This document shows, piece after piece, positions 56,130-64,000 of a stretch of DNA of 64,000 nt. The DNA is from Nephrocerus scutellatus (Eukaryota; Arthropoda; Insecta; Diptera; Pipunculidae). Position 1 is the stretch's first letter. Every line of letters starts with the position of its first letter. The notes under the pieces are model-generated. The model had not been told where the DNA came from. It made no database searches and was given only the letters and a program-made list of their open reading frames with translations. The stretch is taken from assembly GCA_947095585.1 (NCBI GenBank), contig OX352763.1, positions 32,475,462 to 32,539,461 of the forward strand, given 5' to 3'. The position numbers were made by a program, and so were the translations under genes.

Positions 56130-57640
56130 CTTAATTGAAAAATTTGCGTTTATCCGCAGATACAAAGTCAGATGATTTATCCACGGTGATGATGATCGGG
56201 ATATGATCGGAGTTTAAATCTATATCTGTTCTCCAGGATCTACAGGCTAATAAGGAGTCACTCGCTATGCTGATGTATGGGGAGCTTAAGCAAGTGGCAC
56301 AGATCCTGGTGGGAGAATTTTCATTGATGGTACCAAAGTTTGACGTGCCGCGACAATCGTTTTCTAGATTAGAGTGCCAGCAATCATGGTGGGCGTTAAA
56401 ATCCGCAACAATCAGACGGTTACCGTCTGTTACTAAATGTTCTAAAGAAGGAAGGTAGCCGGATGTGCAGCAAGCAGTTGGAGGAATATAGACATTTGTG
56501 ATTTCGATTAGAGTATCGTTGGACTTGACTGCAATAGTTTGTGTTTCGAAATGTAGGTCGGCTGTGGTGGGTGCAGGTGTCGGCATGAGTTTATAATTGA
56601 CCGAGTTGTGCACGACGAATGCAAGACCTCCACCTGTTCACTGTTTCTGTCCTTGTGTATGATGTTGTAACTGGTGCTTCTGGATAGCAAGCAGAAAGGG
56701 TGAGCTTTGGTTCTTGTATTGCGGTTGTTGTGGTTGCTCCATATAGTTGGTGATTTATATTACTTTCCCTCGTAGGCCGTTGCAGTTCAGATGCATCAAA
56801 GCGAATGGAGTGTGGTTTGTTGATAGTTTGCAGGTGGGGGTGAGTCCATTGATGTTGGTGGAGTGTTGATTTGCAAGTTGACATTGTCTATCGGATTATG
56901 ACTGGTTGTGGGAGAGGCTGAGGAGGGAGTGTGTGGTTGTGGATCTGTCTGTAGTGTTTGATTTGAGCATTATGGGGCTATGAAGTTGGCGGTCTATTGA
57001 CGACAGTTATTAAGTCCGGAGCAGGCTCTAAGATGACACCAGTTATCACAGACATTGCGTTTGACGGAAGAGGCATTTCCGTTTATGCGGCTTTGACACC
57101 CTGAGCAGTGCCAGGTGGTAGCGTTGTTGGTTGGCTTGACTCGTGTCCTGCAGCAGTCCGCAATGAAAATCATATTCCAGTCTCTGATGTTGACTAGACC
57201 TGAGCATCGTCGGAAATGGCACCAGTGTCCGCAGTTGTTGCACTTAACTGAGGAGATGTTTCTAATTATCCTTGTGTTGCATACGGAGCATGTCCAGATC
57301 CGTTGACCTGGATTCGGTTTAATGCCGGCTAGTAAAGTAGTATGCGGAGCACGTATGCCGGCGTAATTTGCTTCACTATGGAAAAAACGTTTGGAGTGTA
57401 CGAATTGTAGTTGATTGTTGACATAATTTGGCCATGAGAAATCCTGAGTCGATCCTGTGACGAAGACCCAAATGTCGTGAGGACCGACTTTGATTTTGTC
57501 ACCCAGAGCGGCAGTTTGTCGACCAGGGGGGAAAAGTGTTCTTGATTTATGCTAAAGATTGTTGAACCACGTGGCGAAATCTGTTCGTTAGGTGACTTGG
57601 TACCCAGTCCGGCGGAATGACAGTCGCTACACAGAATAAA
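56130..57640 (-). mobile_element. CR1-like retrotransposon 5' half (PHD-like finger and APE endonuclease), reverse
   Basis: On the - strand from about 57340: AGIKPNPGQRIW, directly parallel to AGIESNPGPRIC of the element at 36 kb, then a cysteine finger CSVCNTRI...CNNCGHWCHFRRCSG and a second Cys cluster. The APE endonuclease ORF (56613-56131) has NVYIPPTACCTSGYLPSLEH, ADFNAHHDCWHSN and LNSDHIPIIITVD. The RT is missing, as is the 3' half. The element lies between RPA2 and wapl. Confidence 0.85.
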
Positions 57641-57723
57641 CAACTCGTGGAAGCGCCGTCACCCTTCCCAACAGACTCTGCACTTAAATAACAATTCGTG
57701 GAAGCGCCGTCACCCTTCCCAAC
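57641..57723 (-). repeat. Two 32-bp direct repeats, period 51 bp, at the 5' end of the CR1-like element
   Basis: CAACTCGTGGAAGCGCCGTC at 57641 and CAATTCGTGGAAGCGCCGTC at 57692 each extend 32 bases with one difference. They sit at the 5' edge of the reverse element, where promoter/5' UTR repeats are common in CR1 and related LINEs. Confidence 0.75.
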
Positions 57724-58170
57724 TCAAATTACAAATCATTTAAATACAAAAACGCATGTAATTTAGTTACAATAAGATTGTTCCCAAAACTTTATAAACT
57801 ATATATATATATATATGTATATAATTATTTTATTTTTTTCTTAATCTTAAATTTAGATTTGTTCTTTTAATATCTCGCTTAAAAATAAATAATTATTTAC
57901 AAATATTTTGTTCTTGTCTATCTCTAATTGTGTTGTACATATGTATTTATAAAGAAATAAATTTAGTTAAAAGTTAAAATATAAATTAATACTAAATGAA
58001 TAATTTTGTCCTTCATTTTGTAATTGTAATTGTTTTTTTTTATGTTAATGTTAATGATTAAAAAATGTTTATTATAAGACGGAAATTAAAACGCAACGCA
58101 AACGCATCAGCGGAATAAAATTAACAAACAGACAAACAAATAACAAAGATTGCCTCCAAATAAACATTGT
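57724..58170. other. 3' UTR and flank of wapl, AT-rich
   Basis: (TA)n at about 57801-57816. A - strand AATAAA at 58073-58068 lies about 100 bases after the wapl stop and is the likely polyadenylation signal. Confidence 0.5.
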
Positions 58171-61100
58171 TTATCTTTGACTGTAGGTTTTGTAAACGCG
58201 TTGCGTACTCCTCGTCGCCGGCGCTGACACCGATGATGATGTGGTTGGTGGTGACGATGTAGCATCTAAGTTCCTTCCATTGTCAGTGGATTTGTCCATT
58301 TCGAATACAAGATCACGCTTCTTAAAGCAATCAATTAGTTTCTTTGTGGATTTTATATGCGCAACTACAGACGCTTCCGACTGGTAAGGAAAGAAAGATA
58401 GATAGATAGAGATAGCAGTTATCATTTACAGGTGATGTGTTGGCATAGTACTTTAGTTGTTGCTTAAAATTTTAACTGATTATGGTCACTGTTTCAAATA
58501 CTTACACTCGCTGTCAAATTCATAAATGTGTAGTATTTCTCTAGAACGCCAATAATTTCCTTGAAGCCGTTTTCACGCAAATGCCCACGAATTATGGTTT
58601 CATTCTCCTCACTATCCGCTACCAGGTGCCCGATCAAGATACCGGCATAGCTGCCTTTGAGCGTGTGTTCCATGTGATGCCCTGCTTTTTGTAGAACTGC
58701 ACAAAACGAGAAGAATTAAGAAAAAAATGTGAACATGACATTCCAATCTTCTTACGGTTGTTGACTGTCTCGTCGACTTCTTCTTGTTTCTTTTTATTCT
58801 TATCCTTGTTGTCCAGAATCGCATCGGTGTTCTTTTCAACAAGTCTATAAAAAATATACCCAACAATTATAAGGTAATAAAATTGTACTTTACAGCTAAG
58901 AAACTCACCTTGCCAATTCCTCACACTTGTAGAAGTATTCAGTTAGAGCTTCAATCGCCGACAGTTTTTGGATATTGTCATGGTGATGCGTTCCAAATTC
59001 AGGCGGAGCATACGTTTTCATAATAATGGTCCGATTGGGAACAGTGTACATCGTAAGGTTAATTAGCAGCAGAAGGACCTATTAGAGAGAAAAGGGGCAT
59101 TTTGTGGTTAGTGAAACCGTTGCTATAAAGCAGAAGAAATCTTACCAAAATGCTCAACTCGAAGACGCACCGATCGGGAATGTAGCTAGGCGCCTGCAAC
59201 AGGATGTGCAAACTTGTGTCGAAAATACCGGCATGCTGGCCAAGCAGAGAGGAGCCTAACGCATTTGCCGGATCGAACGGATGCGTTAGATTGATGAGAA
59301 CCTTCATCAACGGTATTAACGCTTCACGCAGCACCACTCCTGGATTGTCTTTAGAAGTGTAGTCCGTCGTGGGATAGAGACTTATTTCCCGATCACAGAG
59401 TTTGTATAATTTACATAGTGTATTAACTGTATTCCCTTGGGCATACGAAGTAAGGACGTACTTTTGATTTTCTTCATTCATTTGCGTCACATTCTCGAGT
59501 ACACGTAAACACCGCTCGATCGTTTTTAGATTGTCAAGCAGGGCTGCCGTCCAATTAATGGATGCTTCAATTTCACACAGTTGTCGGCAGCAATCGGAGA
59601 TCATTTTTATGATATGATCTAGACCGCCCAGTTCGCGTAGCTCCTCTTTGAACCATTCGCCTGCACGCTTTGACGTCAGCGACAATAGGGTTTCCATCGC
59701 CAAGGTACCTACCGCTATTGAATCGACGTTAAGGTGAGTTGCTTTACCTTGACTCTTGATCTCTTCACAGAGTTCGCGTACTTTCTGTTTGTTTCGGTCG
59801 AAATTCGTCATGTCCGTCGGCGCAGCAACATCTGCCTCAAGTAAATTCATCATCAGCTCCAGTGAGTCACGATCCAAGTCCATGTTGAGAGCATCCTGCG
59901 AGAGAATAAACATAATCGCCGATGTGCACAGGCCCAGACTAAGATCCGTGTTGGCGTCGGACAGAGCTTTGAAGAATTTTGTGACGACACCGTGCGCTCG
60001 GAGGTGCATTCGGAAGGCGGGTGCCATGCATTTTGTTGCCAATTGCAGGGCGGACAGACAACGTGTTGGTATGGGATTGTGCGGTTGTAAAGCATCCAGT
60101 ATGTATTCAACATCGTCATCCATTTCTTGATATTCACCGATTTCTTGAATTTGGTGAGCTGTCTTGACATTTCGCACCACTGTGTAGTAGTCTTTCGCTT
60201 TACGATCACACCTCAAACTGGTTATTGTGCCTCCGGTTGCTGACGATGGGTCATCGTCGTAGCAGTTTGCATTGGGATTCAATTTGACTACTCTTGTCAA
60301 TTTTGGACTTTCACGCGAATCATCGATATCCTCGCTGAAATCATCGAATATTGCATCCACTGCTGTGCGTTGTTGTGCTGCATTGTCACCATCTATCATT
60401 GAAGAGTCTCCAGCACTAGCAGGACCACCACTGGCACTTCGCTTACCGTTACGCTCCTCCTCTTCATCCCATCTGTGCTTGTACAAGTGGCGTTTTTGAT
60501 TTTGATCTCCTTGATCGGCAATCAATGCTCGGCTTTTGAAAATGCTACCCTTCTTCTTGGAGATGACCAGTTTTACTGCTGTGCGCTGTTTATCTGCATC
60601 TGCATCATCTGCGGGAGCGGCAGTCTCTGGATCAGTGCTTCCTGTCATGTTTTGGATTGTACTCGTCGTTGTGTTGTGGTTGTTGTTGGTCACATGTGTT
60701 ACCTGTGCTGCCTGAGCTGCTTCCTGCTGATCTCGAGCATCACGTTCAAGCCACGTCCGCTTGAACTTGTCTTTGATTTTGTAATCACGTCGTGCCGGGG
60801 GAACGGGCGGTGATGTTTGGGCATCATTGAGGATAGACTGAGGATCAGCTAGAGATTCATCGTCCATTAACGTTACACAATGCAACTCTGAATTAACTTT
60901 ATCTAGATGTTGTATACGGCAGGTGTCGTCATTAACCGCAATGTCTGGCTGATCGCCTAGAGGAAGATCCGCAGATAAAACTTGGCCTGCTGGTAAAGAT
61001 TTTTGCACAACGCTCTTGGCACCATCATTATCTGAAGAAGCTATTTTCGCTGGCGGCGGTAAATCATCTTGAGTTGAATTTCGCTGCAGTACTTGCGTCA

Positions 61101-62895
61101 CCTGTGGATTTTTTCGTTTACGACCACCAACGTAACTTCTGGGTACAACCGGTGCTGCGAGTTTGGTATCATCGACAGCTGTGTTTTCTGTCGCCCTCGA
61201 TGAAAGGTCCGCGGCAATTTTATTCACATTGTTGTTATTGCTGACGCTATGATTATTGTTTCGAGTAACTCTTCCACCACGTCGTATAGGTGAGATTAGC
61301 TCAGGTTTAGGCTCTTCTGTCGTCGGGGTGGCATTTGCAGAAGCCGTTGATCTTCCAGTACGACGAGGCGGCAGTAAAGTAGGCTCATCAGGTGGCTCCT
61401 CCTCGGCTGTTATTGTTGTTGTTGTTCGTTCGGCACGACGAAATTGTTGTAGAGCGGGTTCAACTTGAGCCTGTTGGTCTTCTACGTTTGCAGGAGTTTC
61501 GGCAACAACAGCAGCATCAGCATCAGGAGAAAGTGTAGAACATGGAGAAGCTTCTTTTGTTGCTGGAACTTCAGGAATGACAACTTCCGCTGCTTTTTCA
61601 GCTATTTGTTGCCGCCGTGTTGTTCTCTTTCCTGGCTGTGGAGCTACAACCATCTCCTCTTGTGTATTAATGCTGACAGCCAAAGCCTCTGCCATTTTTC
61701 GTGTCCTTCTCGTCGTAGCCACCTGCTGTTCCTTAGGAGGTGAAGGCGAAACCTCTGTAGGCGGTTTCCCCTTACGACCCCGTGTTACTCTTCGCACCGG
61801 AGAATTTTCTTCATCCACTTTCGGTGATTCCCCTGTCGTTGTTCCGTCTACTGCATCTTTATTGTCAGCAATCGATGAGATTCCGTTTGCAACTGGTGTA
61901 CATCCAGTTAGTACTTGGAAAATGTCTTCTTCAAGCGGTTCCACAGGTATACTTGGTGGAAGGTCTACATCTTTTTCAATGTCCATTTCATCAGCTCCAT
62001 CCATCATTGATTCCAACCGCAATTCAATATCAGAAGGTGGCGCAACTAGAGAGCTATGCTGGCTTGTTTCCAAATCACTGGTGATATCACTAGACCCACG
62101 GCTGCGAATAACACAACTTTCTTCAGGAATAGCCTGCGCCAGTAACTGAGGTGTGCTGTTACCTTTCGACGAAATGCTTCCCAGAACCGACGATTGGGAG
62201 TCAAAGTCACGTTCGGACAGCGCTGGCGGTGAGATTACTGTTCGATACGGTTGCTGTTCCACCACTCCACCCAGTGCCAATTGCGGTGAAGGCATCTTAA
62301 ATTCCACAGTCGACGACGCTTCAATGTTCCGCAAGTGCTTGTGTTTTTTACTTTTCGATTTTTTCTCCTTCTCGTGTTTCTCTGGTTTCTCACTACCACT
62401 ACCAGTAGCGTCCAAAGCAGCAGATGTAGCCGACGCTGCGTTATTCATTGCAGCACTGGCTGCCTTTGCTGCCGCGGCCGCTGCAGCAGCTGCTAAGGCG
62501 TTTCGTATGACGTCTGTTTTGATGATGAGTTTAAGGCGCTCTTTGGGCGGTTTATCCGGAGAAATTTTAACCGTACAATAATTGATTTCCGGAGGATCGT
62601 AGTTTTCAGTTGCGGTTTCCACAACAGGGACCGTTTCTGCAGGCGGTACTGGAAGTTTAACTATAATTTTAGGAGTCGTCTGAACGATGCTGGCATTAGG
62701 AATTACAGCATGCACATCACCGACCTGATCTGGCTGTATTGTGGTTGACGCTTTATGTGGTTCGGAATATAATGGTACAGATGGGGCTGACGAAATATGA
62801 TAATTTGATGCGTTCGAAAGGTTTTGGATATCGTGTTGCGGAGAATTGATTTGTTCTTCGCCGTCGGTGTCAGTGCTCACGAGACGTGAAGTACC
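58171..62895 (-). CDS. wapl: Wings apart-like (WAPL), cohesin release factor, C-terminal 1469 aa
   Basis: Coding exons on the - strand: 62895-59146, 59078-58909, 58844-58756, 58696-58506 and 58380-58171, all GT/AG with consistent phases. The first begins at an acceptor (TTTTAG at 62896), so the N-terminus lies beyond the window; fly Wapl is about 1700-1750 residues. WAPL with Pds5 releases cohesin from chromatin and, in flies, affects heterochromatin and sister chromatid resolution. The helical WAPL domain spans about residues 870-1420 of the visible part. It includes YTVVRNVKTAHQIQEIGEYQ, LDALQPHNPIPTRCLSALQL, ALGSSLLGQHAGIFDTSLHI and HHMEHTLKGSYAGILIGHLV. The N-terminal 860 residues are disordered: a poly-Ala run, a Lys-rich KHEKEKKSKSKKHKH, and six spaced RR-x-x-R basic motifs. 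The 3750-nt exon is free of stops. Confidence 0.97.
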
Positions 62896-64000
62896 CTAAA
62901 ATAAAATTTAATTTTATTATTTTTCGTATCGGAATAAAAGCAATGAGAATTTAATTACTTTTTATTAAACTTTTTCACAATTAGATTACAATAATAAAAA
63001 AAACGAAACAATAAGACCACAAACAACAATAAAATCTAATTCAACCATGCGACACAAAAAAACATGAAAATTAAAGCGACAAGCAGTAAAAAAACATCAA
63101 TAATTGCGCGGGATCATGGAATTATGACAGTTATGCTTATTCCAGCTAGACATTAGGAATTGTAATAGTGTGAAGAAAAAAACGTTAAACGTTAACGGAT
63201 TTATTCTAGTACATTTTTTGAGCTTATGCCGCAGCTGTATGTAGCTTTCTCCACTGAAACCATAAGATAGCGTGGAAATGTCAATGCAATGTTTTAGCGA
63301 AAAATTTACGAATTTTGCAAATTGTTACTACAAATGCGTTCCCGTACTCGAAAAAATAGTAAAAGAGAACGAAAAAAGAGAGTAATGTCGTGTTTTTTTT
63401 TTTTTTTTTAAAAATCTAGCGCAATTGATTTTTTGGCTGTCAAGTTGTTCGTTTATTCCAAAAAACCAATCTACGGTAGATCGGATTTCCCCTCAAACAG
63501 ATATTGATAATTTGGGAGATTTACCCCTCTTTTCATTAACTGCAACAACAACACATGCAACAACACAATGTCAACAAAAGATTTTCGGCTTTCGTGTTGG
63601 TTTTTCCAGAAAAAAACCTACGATCGACCGCATATTGCCAAAACAAAAAACGACATAATTTCAATACCCCTCCATGAGAATTTTACCAACTGTGAGTAAA
63701 ATGTGAACAAACTTTCAAAAACGATTTATTGACAACTAACTTATAGGGCGTTTGTTTGTACACTTCTTTAACCAAGTGCACTTTTTTTTGTTATTTTTTA
63801 GCGTGTCCGTATTTTTTGGAGTCCTTGCTCTCTCTGAGAGATTTTATGCAAATTTTCTCTAATACTAATTTTTACTTCAAAATGTACGGGAACAAAAAGT
63901 AGTAATAATTATTGCTAATTTTTACAACTTTTTACTCTAAAGCGTACTCGAAAATGTGGTAAAAGAAAAGTTCATTTCCCCTCCACGCGAATTTTGGCAA
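62896..64000 (-). other. Intron of wapl (partial), carrying a MITE
   Basis: The exon at 62895 starts at an acceptor, so this stretch is intronic or upstream of the gene. It is AT-rich, with MITE family B at 63385-63656. No further wapl exon was identified before the window ends. Confidence 0.65.
63385..63656 (+). mobile_element. MITE family B, copy 4
   Basis: ATGTCGTGTTTTTTT (63385) and AACAAAAAACGACAT (ending 63656) form the inverted termini. The palindrome ATCTACGGTAGAT is at 63469-63481, followed by TTACCCCTCTTTTCATTAAC. It is inserted inside or just upstream of wapl. Confidence 0.9.

Noticed and set aside
61465..62581. Long + strand ORFs opposite wapl (for example 61577-62149)
   Set aside because: They are shadows of the wapl coding frame with no domain of their own.

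Overview
This is nuclear DNA of a higher dipteran insect. The evidence is the short introns (about 50-450 bp) with GT/AG boundaries, single-copy genes with clear fly counterparts (wapl, Tim9, regucalcin, RPA2, YPEL5-type yippee and a sperm-type leucyl aminopeptidase), and a heavy load of non-LTR retrotransposons, mariner relics, a tRNA-derived SINE and several MITE families. A true fruit fly (Tephritidae) or a related schizophoran fits best, but this is inference and no species can be named.

Genes sit mainly in the right half. On the + strand are regucalcin (34500-35642, 4 coding exons), a nine-exon M17 aminopeptidase-like gene (42658-44732), a YPEL5-type yippee gene (48020-48511) and RPA2 (54795-55803). 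On the - strand are Tim9 (52316-51857) and the C-terminal five coding exons of wapl (62895-58171, 5' end beyond the window). Splice phases were checked by hand and all six reading frames close correctly. In the left half only a first exon of a ZAD zinc-finger gene (13151-13005, -) and a weak pair of terminal exons (14928-15597, +) look like host genes. A PLDLS-containing exon-like ORF at 39.1-39.7 kb is another candidate.

The first 34 kb and the gaps between genes are mostly transposon debris. It includes RNase H-bearing non-LTR ends (0-0.66, 26.3-26.9, 49.0-49.9 kb), RTE-like ORF2 pieces (2.5-4, 6.1-8, 18.9-19.6, 32.5-33.5 kb), CR1/jockey-like pieces (18.3, 29.7, 36-38.8, 50-51.6, 56.1-57.7 kb), an R1/LOA-like piece (40.4-42.1 kb), a nearly complete mariner (24116-25350) and relics of a second DDE transposase family (5.5, 22.3, 25.9, 46.2 kb). 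At least five non-autonomous families have two or more copies here or diagnostic terminal repeats.

The genes do not form a pathway or operon; they are ordinary neighbours in eukaryotic chromatin. The most notable points are: the aminopeptidase-like protein has lost most of its metal and catalytic residues; a CR1-like element carries a 2A-like motif just before a PHD-like finger; an RTE-like ORF has expanded a 21-bp repeat in frame into a long Arg-rich tail; and four copies of one MITE keep a perfect 6+1+6 palindrome whose central base alone varies.
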